From contig NZ_RBAL01000033.1 of the NCBI RefSeq assembly GCF_003626535.1, positions 1 to 51,855 of the forward strand: 51,855 nt of DNA. The letters run 5' to 3'. The notes beneath the pieces were generated by a model, which saw nothing but the letters and a program-made list of their open reading frames with translations, had not been told where the DNA came from and did not search any database. This document shows positions 13,866-23,678 of this stretch, in pieces. Position numbers and translations under genes: made by a program. Within the stretch, counting starts at the first letter, position 1. Each line of letters opens with the position of its first letter. This DNA comes from Streptomyces hoynatensis (GTDB lineage Bacteria > Actinomycetota > Actinomycetes > Streptomycetales > Streptomycetaceae).

Positions 13866-16631
13866 ATGAGCGAGCACCGTCGCAAGCAGCCGCCATCCCG
13901 CGGTCGCCGTGCTGCGGCGTCATCCGGCCACCGGGCCGGCCCGCCACCCCCACCGCCGCCGGGGGCGGACGCGGCACCGGGAGCGTCGCCAGAGCGTCCC
14001 TATGGCAGCCGGGCGGAGGCCAGGCGAGCGGCGCAGCGCGGTGGGCGGCGCAGGTCCGGCAACGCGGCGGAGGCCGCCGGCAGGCGCCGGAGACCGCAGA
14101 CGCCGCGAAAGAAGCGATTCATCGACTATCCCCGCTCGGGATACAGCGGCCTGCGCCGCTGGCTGCCCTCCTGGAAACAGGTCCTGGGCACCGCGATGGG
14201 CTTCTTCGGGCTGATGGTCGGTCTCGTCGGCATCGCCTACGCGATGATCGACATCCCGCAGGAGAACGAGATCGCCATCCAGCAGAGCAACGTCTACTAC
14301 TGGGCCGACGGCACCCAGATGGTGCAGGACGGCGAGAACGGCGTCAATCGGCAGAACCTGTCGCTGGACGAGATCCCGCTCGACATGCAGGACTCCGTGG
14401 TCGCCGCGGAGAACGCCTCCTTCTGGAGCGACTCCGGCATCGACCTGATGGGCATCGGCCGCGCGGTGGTCAACATGGCGCGCGGCGGCGAGGTGCAGTC
14501 GGGTTCGACCATCACGCAGCAGTACGTCAAGAACATGTACCTGACGCAGGACCAGACGATCAGCCGCAAGGCGCGGGAGATCCTCCTGTCGATCAAGGTG
14601 GGGACCTCGGTCTCCAAGGAGGAGATCCTCCAGGGCTACCTCAACACCTCGTACTACAACCGCGGCGCCTCCGGCATCCAGGCCGCGGCGCAGGCGTACT
14701 ACGGGATCGACGCGAAGGACCTGAACGCCAGCCAGTGCGCGTTCCTCACCACGGTCCTCAAGGGCCCGGCCCTGTACGACCCGTACAACAACGTCACCGG
14801 TGAGCTCGACGAGGAGAACCTGCAGCGGGCCGAGGAGCGCTGGGCCTGGGTGCTCGAGCGCCGCACCGAGGTGGAGATCGAGGGCAGGCGGCTGAGCCAG
14901 GAGGACTACCAGCACTGGATAGACGAGGGCTTCCCGATGCCGAACGAGCCCACGCCCCCGCAGCAGAAGGCGGGCCAGATCGGCTACCTGGTGGACCTCG
15001 CCAACCACTACATCATGGCGCACACCGACCTCACCCAGGAGGACCTGGACCGCGGCGGCTTCCAGATCCACACCACCTTCGACCAGACGATGGTGGATCA
15101 GATGGTGGACGCGGTGGAAAGCGTCCAGGACGAGTACATCGATCCCGAGGAACGCGACGCGGACCGGCACGTCCAGTTCGGCGGCGCGGCGGTGGTGCCG
15201 GGAGACGGGGCCATCCGGGCCATCTACGGCGGGCCCGACTGGACCGAGCACTTCACCAACAACGCGGACGACCCCCACGCCCAGGTGGGCTCGACCTTCA
15301 AGCCCTTCGCCCTCGCCGCGGCGCTCACCACCGGCATCAGAGACCCGGAGGGTTCGGCCGACCAGGGCGAGGACGAACGCATCGTGATCTCGCCGGAGAG
15401 CGTCTATCCCGGTAACGACGGGACCCTGATCGAGAACTACGACGGGAGTACCTGGCGCGGGGAGGACGAGGACGGCAACGAGGTCGAGCTGCACCAGAAC
15501 AACGACGTCGACGAGAATCCGGGCGACATCACGCTGCGGGAGGCGATGGCGATGTCGGCCAACGTCCCCTTCGTGCAGCTGAACATGGACATCGGGCCGG
15601 CCCAGGTGGCCGATGCGGCGGTCGCCGCGGGCCTCAGCGAGGACAGCCTGGTCGAGGCGAACGACACCGTGCCCACCTTCGTGCTCGGCGTCTCGCACCC
15701 GGGGCCGATCCGGATGGCCTCCGCCTACGCCACCTTCGCGGCCAGCGGCGAGGAGAACGACCCCTACTCGGTCACCAGCTTCGACAACGACACCCGGGGC
15801 ATCCACTGGGAGCACGAGGACAACCCGACCCAGGCATTCGACTCCGAGGTGGCCGACACGGTGACCGACGTGCTCAGGGACGTCGTCGAGAGCCCGGAGG
15901 GCACCGCCCACCGGGCGGCCGAACTCGGCATCCCCGTCGCGGGCAAGACCGGTACCACGGACGACAACAAGAGCGCCTGGTTCATCGGCTACACCAGGGA
16001 GCTGTCCACGGCGATCGGCATGTGGCGGGCGCCGGACGACGAGTCCGAGCTCACCCAGGAGGAGAAGGACGACAACGTCGAGGTCGGCGACTTCCTCTCC
16101 ATGCGCGGGGTGGGCGGCCTCGACCAGGGCCGCATCAGCGGTAACTCGCTGCCGCTGAGCATCTGGATCAACTTCATGCAGCAGGCCACCGAGGGGCTGG
16201 CGAACGAGGACTTCCCCCAGCCGCCGGACGACCTCGGCGAGATCTACTGCGCCCACGGCGCCACCGGGCCCAACTGCCCCGGCCAGGAGCCACCCGAGCA
16301 GGAGACCGAGGACGAGCCCTCCGATCCCCCGGACCCGACCCAGTCCGAGTCGCCGCCGGAGAGCCCCGACCCGACCGACGATCCGACCGACGACCCGTCC
16401 GACGACCCGAGCCCGCCGTGCAACTGGCCGCTGTGCAACGACGGCGGCACGGCCGGCGACGACTCCGGCGCCGATCAGGGGACCTCGCAGGGCAACGGCG
16501 GCCCCGAGGGCGACTCCACCGGGGAATCCGACGCCGGGGGCACCGACTCGGGAGCCGACGCGGGCAGCGACCAGGGCGACAGCACGAGCGACCAGGGCGA
16601 CACGGGCACGATCTTCGGCAGAAACGGATAG
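13866..16631 (+). CDS. Bifunctional class A penicillin-binding protein
   Basis: 921 residues. A basic, Pro-rich cytosolic head (about 1-100) precedes one membrane anchor (about 106-128). The glycosyltransferase domain has E182 in AAENASFWSDSG (the usual ED here is EN) and GSTITQQYVKN at 213-223. The transpeptidase domain has S476-T-F-K479, S564-A-N566 and K694-T-G, all catalytic motifs intact. A Thr/Asp/Pro-rich and then Gly/Asp/Ser-rich disordered tail fills about 800-921. The enzyme polymerises lipid II and crosslinks stem peptides outside the membrane. ATG 13866 has GAGGAG about ten bases upstream. The GT87 gene follows 47 bases later in the same direction, possibly co-transcribed. Confidence 0.95.
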   Translation: MSEHRRKQPPSRGRRAAASSGHRAGPPPPPPPGADAAPGASPERPYGSRAEARRAAQRGGRRRSGNAAEAAGRRRRPQTPRKKRFIDYPRSGYSGLRRWLPSWKQVLGTAMGFFGLMVGLVGIAYAMIDIPQENEIAIQQSNVYYWADGTQMVQDGENGVNRQNLSLDEIPLDMQDSVVAAENASFWSDSGIDLMGIGRAVVNMARGGEVQSGSTITQQYVKNMYLTQDQTISRKAREILLSIKVGTSVSKEEILQGYLNTSYYNRGASGIQAAAQAYYGIDAKDLNASQCAFLTTVLKGPALYDPYNNVTGELDEENLQRAEERWAWVLERRTEVEIEGRRLSQEDYQHWIDEGFPMPNEPTPPQQKAGQIGYLVDLANHYIMAHTDLTQEDLDRGGFQIHTTFDQTMVDQMVDAVESVQDEYIDPEERDADRHVQFGGAAVVPGDGAIRAIYGGPDWTEHFTNNADDPHAQVGSTFKPFALAAALTTGIRDPEGSADQGEDERIVISPESVYPGNDGTLIENYDGSTWRGEDEDGNEVELHQNNDVDENPGDITLREAMAMSANVPFVQLNMDIGPAQVADAAVAAGLSEDSLVEANDTVPTFVLGVSHPGPIRMASAYATFAASGEENDPYSVTSFDNDTRGIHWEHEDNPTQAFDSEVADTVTDVLRDVVESPEGTAHRAAELGIPVAGKTGTTDDNKSAWFIGYTRELSTAIGMWRAPDDESELTQEEKDDNVEVGDFLSMRGVGGLDQGRISGNSLPLSIWINFMQQATEGLANEDFPQPPDDLGEIYCAHGATGPNCPGQEPPEQETEDEPSDPPDPTQSESPPESPDPTDDPTDDPSDDPSPPCNWPLCNDGGTAGDDSGADQGTSQGNGGPEGDSTGESDAGGTDSGADAGSDQGDSTSDQGDTGTIFGRNG

Positions 16632-16678
16632 TCGTGCCCCGTCCCCTCGACGGGGGGCCGGTGGGGCAGGATGAGGGC

Positions 16679-18199
16679 ATGGTGCATCCGAACCCACGAC
16701 CGGCCGCCCGGCCCACCGTCGAGGACGAGGTGGCCGCCGCAGGCAGCGAGCTGATCGGCGGCCCCCTCGGCCGGCGTGCGGTGTCCGCCGGCGGGCCGCT
16801 GACCGCGGCCAGGGTCCTGGCCCTCGTGGCGATCGGGATGTTCGTCCTCGGGATGATCCAGAAGGCGCCCTGCTACCACAGCGGATGGTTCTTCGGCGCC
16901 GGCGCCCAGTACACCCACGCCTGTTACTCCGACATCCCCCACCTCTACTCGGGCCGCGGCTTCGCCGACGGCCTGATTCCGTATGTGGACCGCATTCCGA
17001 CGGACAGCTCCGGGGGCATGGAGTACCTCGAATACCCGGTCCTCACCGGCCTCTTCATGGAGGTGGCCGCCTGGCTGACCCCGGGTTCCGGCGGGGGAAT
17101 GGAGCAGGCGCAGGCCTACTGGCTGGTGAACTCCGGGATGCTGATGATCTGCGCGGTCATCGCCGTGGTCTGCGTCAGCCGGGTGCACCGCCACCGCCCC
17201 TGGGACGCCCTGCCGGTGGCCCTGGCCCCCGCCCTCGCCCTCAATGCCACGATCAACTGGGATCTGCTGGCGGTGGCCATGGTCTGCGGTGGGCTGCTGA
17301 TGTGGTCGCGGGGGCACCCGCTCGCCTCGGGCGTGCTGCTCGGCCTCGCCACGGCCGCCAAGTTCTACCCCGCCCTCCTGCTCGGGCCGCTGCTCCTGCT
17401 GTGCTGGCGGGCGGGCCGCTGGCGGGAGTTCGGCGCCGCGCTGGCCGGGGCCATCGGCTCCTGGCTCGTGGTCAACGTCCCGGTGATGCTGGTGGCCCCC
17501 GAGGGCTGGGCGAAGTTCTACTCCTTCAGCGAGGAGCGGCCGGTCGACTTCGGCTCGCTCTGGCTGATCATCACCCAGCGCACCGGCTCCCCGATGCCCT
17601 CGGTCAACACCTACGCCACCGGGCTCTTCCTGCTCGGCTGCCTGGGGCTGGCCGTCCTCGCCCTGCGCGCCCCGCGCCGCCCCCGCCTGGCCCAGCTGGC
17701 GTTCCTGGTGGTCGCCCTCTTCGTGCTGACGAACAAGGTCTACTCCCCCCAGTACGTCCTGTGGCTGATCCCGCTGGCCGCCCTCGCCCGGCCCCGCTGG
17801 CGCGAGTTCCTGGTGTGGCAGACCTGCGAGGTGCTGTACTTCCTCGGCATCTGGATGTACCTGGCCTACCTCAACACCGAGAACCAGCGCGGCCTGCCGG
17901 TCGGCGGCTATCAGCTCGCCATCCTGGTGCACCTGGCCGGCACCCTCTACCTGTGCCTGGTCGTGCTCCGTGACGTGCTGCGCCCCGAGTACGACGTGGT
18001 GCGCCGCGACGGCTCGGACGACCCGAGCGGGGGCGTTCTGGACGGCGCCCCGGACGTCTTCACGCTGCGGTCCGAGCCCGCGCGGCCGTTCCCGCCGCTC
18101 GCGCCCCCGGCGGCCTACGTCGACTGGGGAGTCGAGCGGCCCCCGGTGGCGCCACCCGCGCCCGTGGACGTTTCACGTGAAACGCCGAGGGACGCGTGA
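16679..18199 (+). CDS. GT87-family (DUF2029) polytopic mannosyltransferase-like protein
   Basis: 506 residues from ATG 16679. A GTG three bases later is equally possible. It has about ten membrane helices, for example VLALVAIGMFVLGMI, GMLMICAVIAVVCV, LGLATAAKFYPALLLGPLLL and LAFLVVALFVLTNKVYSPQYV. The segments GRGFADGLIPYVDRI, MEYLEYPVLTGLFMEVAAWL and the helix ending KFYPALL are typical of GT-C enzymes that use polyprenyl-phosphate sugars. In mycobacteria relatives add mannose or arabinose to envelope glycolipids; the acceptor here is unknown. The C-terminal cytosolic tail contains an in-frame parS site (residues VSRET) just before the stop, which overlaps the MFS start. Confidence 0.8.
   Translation: MVHPNPRPAARPTVEDEVAAAGSELIGGPLGRRAVSAGGPLTAARVLALVAIGMFVLGMIQKAPCYHSGWFFGAGAQYTHACYSDIPHLYSGRGFADGLIPYVDRIPTDSSGGMEYLEYPVLTGLFMEVAAWLTPGSGGGMEQAQAYWLVNSGMLMICAVIAVVCVSRVHRHRPWDALPVALAPALALNATINWDLLAVAMVCGGLLMWSRGHPLASGVLLGLATAAKFYPALLLGPLLLLCWRAGRWREFGAALAGAIGSWLVVNVPVMLVAPEGWAKFYSFSEERPVDFGSLWLIITQRTGSPMPSVNTYATGLFLLGCLGLAVLALRAPRRPRLAQLAFLVVALFVLTNKVYSPQYVLWLIPLAALARPRWREFLVWQTCEVLYFLGIWMYLAYLNTENQRGLPVGGYQLAILVHLAGTLYLCLVVLRDVLRPEYDVVRRDGSDDPSGGVLDGAPDVFTLRSEPARPFPPLAPPAAYVDWGVERPPVAPPAPVDVSRETPRDA
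18170..18183. repeat. parS: parS site 1 (inside the GT87 gene)
   Basis: Exact GTTTCACGTGAAAC, the Streptomyces ParB-binding centromere palindrome, within the last codons of the GT87 gene. Confidence 0.95.
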
Positions 18200-19551
18200 G
18201 GGTGGAGACGGACGCGCCCCGGGGTGCCATGACGTCCGATCTCCGGGTCCTGCTGCGCCTCTCCGGCTTCCGGCGGCTGATGGGAGTCCGGCTGCTCTCC
18301 CAGTTCGCCGACGGCCTCTTCCAGGCCGGCCTCGCGGCCTACGTGGTGTTCTCGCCCGAGGAACAGACCTCAAGCGCCGACATCGCCGCCGCCATGGCCG
18401 TCCTGCTGCTGCCCTACTCCCTCCTCGGTCCCTTCGCCGGGGTGCTGCTCGACCGCCTGCGGCGGCGCCAGGTCCTGCTCCACGGGAGCCTGCTGCGCGG
18501 CGGCATGGCCGGGGTCACCAGCGCGCTCGTGCTGGCGGGCACCCCGCACTGGATGTTCTACCTCTGCGCGCTGCTGGTCACGGCCGTCAACCGCTTTGTC
18601 CTGGCGGCTCTCTCCGCGAGCCTGCCGCGGGTGGTGGACGCCGATCGGCTGCTCATGGCCAACGCGCTGTCACCCACCGCGGGAACCCTGGCCGCCACGA
18701 CGGGCGCCGGCACGGCCTTCGTGGCCCAGTTCGTGGCGGGCTCCCAGGGCGGAAGGGACGCCACCGCCCTCCTGCTCGCCGCACTGGTCTACGTCCTCGC
18801 CGGCCTGGCCGCCCTCAGCATGAACCGGTCCCTGCTCGGCCCGCCCGAGGGCGCCCCCACTCCCCGGCTGGGCACGGCGCTGGCCGACACCGCCCGCGGG
18901 CTGGCGGCGGGTCTGCGCCACCTCGGCGCGCGGCCGAGGGCCTCCTGGACGCTCGGCGCCCTGGCCGTCACCCGCTTCTGCTACGGCGCCCTCTTCGTCA
19001 CCCTGCTGATGCTCGCCCGCTTCTCCTGGACCGACGGCGGGGAGGAGGACGGGATGGCGCTGCTGGGCTTGGCGGTCGCCGTCTCCGGAGCCGGATTCTT
19101 CGTCGCCGCCCTGCTCACCCCGGCGGCCGCGGCGCGGCTCGGCGCACTGCGCTGGTTCTCGGCCTGCGCCCTGCTGGCCGCCGTCCTCGTGCCCGTCCTG
19201 GGGCTCGGCTTCCGGGTGGTGCCCGGCCTGATCGCGGCCTTCGTTCTCGGGCTCGTCTCCCAGGGAACGAAGATCGTGACCGACACCGTGCTGCAGTCCT
19301 CGATCGACGACGCCTTCCGCGGCCGGGTGTTCTCCCTCTACGACATGCTGTTCAACATCGCCTTCGTGGCCGCCGCCGGGCTGGCCGCGCTGGTGCTGCC
19401 GCACGACGGCAGGTCGGCCGCGTTGGTGATCGCCGTGGCGGCGCTGTACGCGGCCACCGCCGTGACCGCGCACCGGCTGCACGCGGGCGCTGTTTCACGT
19501 GAAACGGAAACGGCCCCGGGGCTCAGCCCTGAGCGGCCCACCACTCCTTGA
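18196..19551 (+). CDS. MFS transporter (DHA3-like)
   Basis: 451 residues; GTG 18196 overlaps the upstream TGA (GTGA), and ATG 18229 is an alternative start 11 codons on. About twelve membrane helices are predicted, with the MFS motif A-like loop LLDRLRRRQVLLHG after helix 2 and a central cytosolic loop near SLLGPPEGAPTPRL. DHA3-type carriers usually export drugs or metabolites; the substrate is unknown. The end of the gene carries parS site 2 in frame (VSRET) and overlaps the 3' end of cca by 29 bases on the opposite strand, so the two transcripts are antisense at their tails. Confidence 0.85.
   Translation: MRVETDAPRGAMTSDLRVLLRLSGFRRLMGVRLLSQFADGLFQAGLAAYVVFSPEEQTSSADIAAAMAVLLLPYSLLGPFAGVLLDRLRRRQVLLHGSLLRGGMAGVTSALVLAGTPHWMFYLCALLVTAVNRFVLAALSASLPRVVDADRLLMANALSPTAGTLAATTGAGTAFVAQFVAGSQGGRDATALLLAALVYVLAGLAALSMNRSLLGPPEGAPTPRLGTALADTARGLAAGLRHLGARPRASWTLGALAVTRFCYGALFVTLLMLARFSWTDGGEEDGMALLGLAVAVSGAGFFVAALLTPAAAARLGALRWFSACALLAAVLVPVLGLGFRVVPGLIAAFVLGLVSQGTKIVTDTVLQSSIDDAFRGRVFSLYDMLFNIAFVAAAGLAALVLPHDGRSAALVIAVAALYAATAVTAHRLHAGAVSRETETAPGLSPERPTTP
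19492..19505. repeat. parS: parS site 2 (inside the MFS gene)
   Basis: Exact GTTTCACGTGAAAC within the 3' end of the MFS gene, encoding VSRET in frame. It sits 18 bases beyond the stop codon of convergent cca. Confidence 0.95.
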
Positions 19552-21040
19552 GCGCGGCCACCGCCGCCTCGCGCTCCATCGGCCCGCGTTCCAGGCGAAG
19601 CTCAAGCAGATGCTGGTACGCCCGCCCCACCTGCGGCCCTGGCCGGATGCCGAGGATCTCCATGATCTCGTTGCCGTTGAGATCGGGCCGGATCGCGTCG
19701 AGTTCCTCTTGCTCCCGGAGGCGCTCGATCCGCTCCTCCAGGCCGTCGTAGGCCCGGGAGAGGGCTTGGGCCTTCCGCTTGTTCCGCGTCGTGCAGTCCG
19801 ACCGGGTCAGCTTGTGGAGCCGGTTCAGCAGGGGCCCCGCGTCCCGCACGTAGCGGCGCACGGCCGAGTCGGTCCACTCGCCGGTGCCATAGCCGTGGAA
19901 TCGCAGGTGCAGCTCCACCAGCCGCGCGACATCCTTGATCATCTCGTTCGAGTACTTCAGCCGCGTCATCCGCTGCTTCACCAGCTTCGCGCCCACCACC
20001 TCGTGGTGGTGGAAGGAAACCCGGCCGTCCGGCTCGAAGCGGCGCGTACGCGGCTTGCCGATGTCGTGCAGCAGGGCGGCGAGCCGCAGCACCAGGTCGG
20101 GACCGTCCTCCTCCAGGTCGATCGCCTGCTCCAGCACCGTCAGGCTGTGCTCGTAGACGTCCTTGTGCCGGTGGTGCTCGTCGCGTTCCAGGCGCAGCGC
20201 CGGCACCTCGGGCAGCACCCTGGCCGCCAGCCCCGTCTCGACCAGCAGCTCGATGCCCTTGCGCGGGTGGTCGCTCAGGAGCAGCTTGTTCAGCTCGTCC
20301 CTGATCCGCTCCGCCGAGACGATCTCGATCCGCTCCGCCATGTCCTTCATGGCGGAGCGCACGGGCTCCGCGACCGTGAAGTCCAGCTGGGCAGCGAAGC
20401 GAGCCGCGCGCAGCATCCGCAGCGGGTCGTCGGAGAAGGACTCCTCCGGGGTGCCCGGCGTGCGCAGCACCCGCCGCGCCACGTCCCCGAGGCCGTCGTA
20501 GGGGTCGACGAACTCCTTGTGCGGCAGCGCGACCGCCATGGCGTTCACCGTGAAGTCGCGGCGGCGCAGGTCCTCCTCCAGGGAGTCACCATAGGCGACG
20601 TCCGGCTTGCGGGAGTTCCGGTCGTACGCCTCGGACCGGTAGGTGGTGATCTCCAGCTGATAGTCCCGAAGGCCCGCCTCCTCGCCGCCGCGGCCCCCGG
20701 CGCCGGACCCGACGGCCTCGGGGCCCCTCTTGCGGCAGCCCACCGTGCCGAAGGCGATCCCGACGTCCCAGACGGCGTCCGCCCAGGGCCGGACGATCCG
20801 CAGCACGTCCTGCGGCCGCGCGTCGGTGGTGAAGTCCAGGTCGTTGCCGAGTCGCCCCAGCAGCGCGTCCCGCACCGAGCCGCCGACGAGGGCCAGCGAG
20901 AACCCGGCCCGGGTGAAACGCTCGGCGAGATCATCGGCGACGGGGGAGACCCTCAGCAGCTCCCCCACGGCCTGTCGCTGCGCCTGCCCGAGTTCGGGGG
21001 CGGGCCGGTGGGCGCGAGTGTCTTTGGTGTCGTTCGGCAC
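19523..21040 (-). CDS. cca: CCA tRNA nucleotidyltransferase with HD domain
   Basis: 505 residues from GTG 21040 (VPNDTKDTRAHRPAP). The frame is open further upstream, but that part is low-complexity. The nucleotidyltransferase head has LVGGSVRDALLG and the acidic pair DLDFTTDA, then RRDFTVNAMAV and DPLRMLRAARFAAQL, the class II CCA-adding signatures. An HD phosphohydrolase domain follows (RLAALLHDIGKPRTR and HHHEVVGAKLVKQ). The enzyme adds or repairs the 3' CCA of tRNAs, which matters here because the tRNA-Ile in this window does not encode CCA. A Gly-rich insertion (GSGAGGRGGEEAG) interrupts the head between its beta strands. The ribosome site is weak. Confidence 0.95.
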   Translation of the reverse strand: MPNDTKDTRAHRPAPELGQAQRQAVGELLRVSPVADDLAERFTRAGFSLALVGGSVRDALLGRLGNDLDFTTDARPQDVLRIVRPWADAVWDVGIAFGTVGCRKRGPEAVGSGAGGRGGEEAGLRDYQLEITTYRSEAYDRNSRKPDVAYGDSLEEDLRRRDFTVNAMAVALPHKEFVDPYDGLGDVARRVLRTPGTPEESFSDDPLRMLRAARFAAQLDFTVAEPVRSAMKDMAERIEIVSAERIRDELNKLLLSDHPRKGIELLVETGLAARVLPEVPALRLERDEHHRHKDVYEHSLTVLEQAIDLEEDGPDLVLRLAALLHDIGKPRTRRFEPDGRVSFHHHEVVGAKLVKQRMTRLKYSNEMIKDVARLVELHLRFHGYGTGEWTDSAVRRYVRDAGPLLNRLHKLTRSDCTTRNKRKAQALSRAYDGLEERIERLREQEELDAIRPDLNGNEIMEILGIRPGPQVGRAYQHLLELRLERGPMEREAAVAALKEWWAAQG

Positions 21041-21309
21041 AGCAGCACAGCGTACGTGCCCGGCGCGGGGGCGGGCGTCCCCGCCCGGTCGCCGCCTCCC
21101 CGGCCGCCCGGCCGGGCCCCGGCACGGCGCGCTCGCCCGGGCCCGTCGCGCGGCGTTCCCCGGCGGTGTCGCGGCATTGTCCCGACTGCGTCCTGCCTGT
21201 GTCCCGACTGCGTCCTGGCTGTGTCCTGGGTCCGCAAACCCCGGCACGGACACATGGCGATCATCGTTACCATGAGGGCGGCTTGCTGACGAGGGAACGG
21301 GGCTGAGGC

Positions 21310-23622
21310 GTGGCAGAGGTGGCCGAGACGACGTCCCGTGCCCGCCGGGGGCGGCGCGCGGGGACGGCGAGTCGCCGGGGACGGCTGAGTTCCCTGGCGG
21401 CCACGGCGCTGGTCCTCCCCCTGCTGACCGGCCTCGGCCCGGCCGCCGCGGGCCAGCCCTCCCAGGCCCCCGCCGAGGAGGCGATCGACGACCACACGGC
21501 GACGGTGTCGATCACCGAGGTCAGCCCCGAGGTACCCGACGAGGACGACACCCTCACCATCCGGGGCACGCTCACCAACGACGGCAGCTCACCGATCCAG
21601 GAGAGCTCGGTCGCCGCCCGTCAGCCGGTCGCGCTGTCGAGCCGCGAGGCCATGGACGAGGCCATGGCGCGCACCGGCTTCGGCAACACCGTCCTGGACG
21701 GCGCGATAGTACGCAACCACGGCCAGGACATCGGCACGATCGAGCCCGGGATGTCCCGCACCTTCGTCCTCCACGTCCCCGTCTCCGAGCTCACCCTCGG
21801 CGAGGACGGGGTCTACCAGCTCGAGGTCTCGCTCCTCGGCCACACGGAGGACCGGCAGTGGGACCAGAACCTCGGCATCGGCAGGACCCTCCTGCCCTGG
21901 CACCCCGACGGCTCGGGCGCCGCGCTTCCCACGAAGCTGACCGTGCTGTGGCCCCTCATCTCCACCACCCACCTGACCTCCAACACCGGCTCCGACGCCA
22001 CCCAGACCCCCGAGTTCCTCGACGACTCCCTGCTGTCCGAGATCTCCCCCGGCGGCAGGCTCTACGAGATGGTCAAGCTCGGCGCCGAGCTGCCCGTGAC
22101 CTGGGTCGTTGATCCCGACCTCCTCGCCTCGGTCGACGCGATGACCGAGGGCTACCTCGTGCCCGCGGAGGAGGGCGACGAGCTGGTCGCCGGCACCGGC
22201 CAGGACGAGGCCAGGGCCTTCCTGCTCGCCCTCCGCAACGCGGTCCGCGACCAGGAGGTCGTCGCCCTCCCCTTCGGCGACCCCGACGTGGCCTCGCTGG
22301 CGCACCGCGGGGAGGACGTCCGCGGGGCCCTCGGCCACTTCACGTCGGCGAGCGCGATGGCCGCCGACACCGTGGAGACCGTCCTGGACGTGACGCCGAG
22401 CACCGACTACGCCTGGCCGGTGGAGGGCGCCCTCGACCCGGAGATCGTCTCGGTGGCCACCTCGGCCGGCGCGGACCACGTCATCGCCCGCAGCGACAGC
22501 CTCCGGCCGGGCGACATCTCCTACACGCCCAACGCGGTGCGGTCCATCGGCGGCGGCACCTCGGCGATCGTGGCCGACGCCGGGCTCTCCACCCTCTTCG
22601 AGGGCGACATGAGCCGCACCGGCAGCGCCGCGCTCGCCCAGCAGGAGCTGCTCGCGCAGACCCTCGCGATCACCGGGGAGGCCCCCTCGGAGCAGCGCAG
22701 CATCGTCCTCGCGCCGCAGCGGATGCCCACCGCGGCCCAGGCCGACGCCATGGCCGCCGCCCTGACCACCCTGGAGGAACAGGCCGGCTGGGTCGAGCTC
22801 ACCGGCCTGTCGGACGCCGCCGCGGCCGAGCCGGACCCGGCGGCCAACCACCGGGTCCCCAGCGCCCGCGACTACCCCGAGCGCCTGCGTGACCAGGAGC
22901 TGCCCACCAGCGCCTATCAGTTCATGCGTGAGACCAACCGCACCCTGGACGACTTCACGGTCATCCTCAGCCAGCCGGACCGCGTGGCGGCCCCGGTCGG
23001 CAACGCCATCCGCCGCGAGATGTCCACCTCGTGGCGCGACGACAGCGAGGCGGCCGAGGCGTACCGCACGGCCGTCCAAAGCGACCTGGACGACCTGATC
23101 GGCCAGGTCCACCTCGTGCAGAAGTCCCCCATCACTCTCTCGGGGCGCAGCGCCACCATCCCCGTCACCGTGCAGAACAACCTGGTGCAGGACGTCCAGG
23201 GGCTCGAGCTGCGGCTCACGTCCAGCCGCAGCCTCAGCCTCCAGGTCGACGACGCCGAGGACGTCGCCATCAGCGGCGGCCACAGCCAGTCGGTGAAGCT
23301 CTCCGCCACCGCCAGGTCCAACGGAAAGACGGTTCTCCAGGCGCAGCTCTTCACCGCCGACGGCACGCCCCTCGGCGAGCCCATGACCTTCCAGGCCGAC
23401 GTCACCTCCATCACCTCCGCGGTGATGATGGTGATCGCGGGCGGGCTGCTCCTGGTGGTTCTGGCGGGGATCAGGATGTACACCCAGCGCAAGCGGGCCG
23501 CCCGCATATCGGGCTCCGAGGATCCCGAGGCCGGTGCTCCCGCGGGTGAGACCCCCGCCGACACCGACGAGGAGAGCGGCAGCACCCTCCCCGAGAGTGA
23601 GAAGCTGGGCCGCAACGATTGA
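21310..23622 (+). CDS. Secreted/membrane-anchored DUF6049-family protein
   Basis: 770 residues from GTG 21310. The N-terminus has an Arg-rich head followed by a hydrophobic signal stretch (SSLAATALVLPLLTGLGPAAA), so the bulk is outside the cell. The C-terminus has one membrane helix (SAVMMVIAGGLLLVVLAGI) and a short basic cytosolic tail. The extracellular part has an N-terminal beta domain (VSITEVSPEVPDEDDTLTIR) and an NEW3-like domain near 600-690. No catalytic motif is obvious. In actinobacteria this protein commonly lies directly before murJ, as here (56 bases upstream), suggesting an envelope role beside the lipid II flippase. Function is unknown. Confidence 0.8.
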   Translation: MAEVAETTSRARRGRRAGTASRRGRLSSLAATALVLPLLTGLGPAAAGQPSQAPAEEAIDDHTATVSITEVSPEVPDEDDTLTIRGTLTNDGSSPIQESSVAARQPVALSSREAMDEAMARTGFGNTVLDGAIVRNHGQDIGTIEPGMSRTFVLHVPVSELTLGEDGVYQLEVSLLGHTEDRQWDQNLGIGRTLLPWHPDGSGAALPTKLTVLWPLISTTHLTSNTGSDATQTPEFLDDSLLSEISPGGRLYEMVKLGAELPVTWVVDPDLLASVDAMTEGYLVPAEEGDELVAGTGQDEARAFLLALRNAVRDQEVVALPFGDPDVASLAHRGEDVRGALGHFTSASAMAADTVETVLDVTPSTDYAWPVEGALDPEIVSVATSAGADHVIARSDSLRPGDISYTPNAVRSIGGGTSAIVADAGLSTLFEGDMSRTGSAALAQQELLAQTLAITGEAPSEQRSIVLAPQRMPTAAQADAMAAALTTLEEQAGWVELTGLSDAAAAEPDPAANHRVPSARDYPERLRDQELPTSAYQFMRETNRTLDDFTVILSQPDRVAAPVGNAIRREMSTSWRDDSEAAEAYRTAVQSDLDDLIGQVHLVQKSPITLSGRSATIPVTVQNNLVQDVQGLELRLTSSRSLSLQVDDAEDVAISGGHSQSVKLSATARSNGKTVLQAQLFTADGTPLGEPMTFQADVTSITSAVMMVIAGGLLLVVLAGIRMYTQRKRAARISGSEDPEAGAPAGETPADTDEESGSTLPESEKLGRND

Positions 23623-23678
23623 GCTGCCAGCCGGATGCGTAGGACGCCGGCCCGGAAATCCTTTGAGGTGGGGTAGCG

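Noticed and set aside
13920..16697. 925-codon minus-strand frame opposite the PBP gene
   Set aside because: Low-complexity antisense shadow; all PBP catalytic motifs are in the + frame.
16679..19551. parS copies 1 and 2 as signs of an inserted mobile segment
   Set aside because: They are centromere sites scattered near the origin of Streptomyces and do not flank a composite element.
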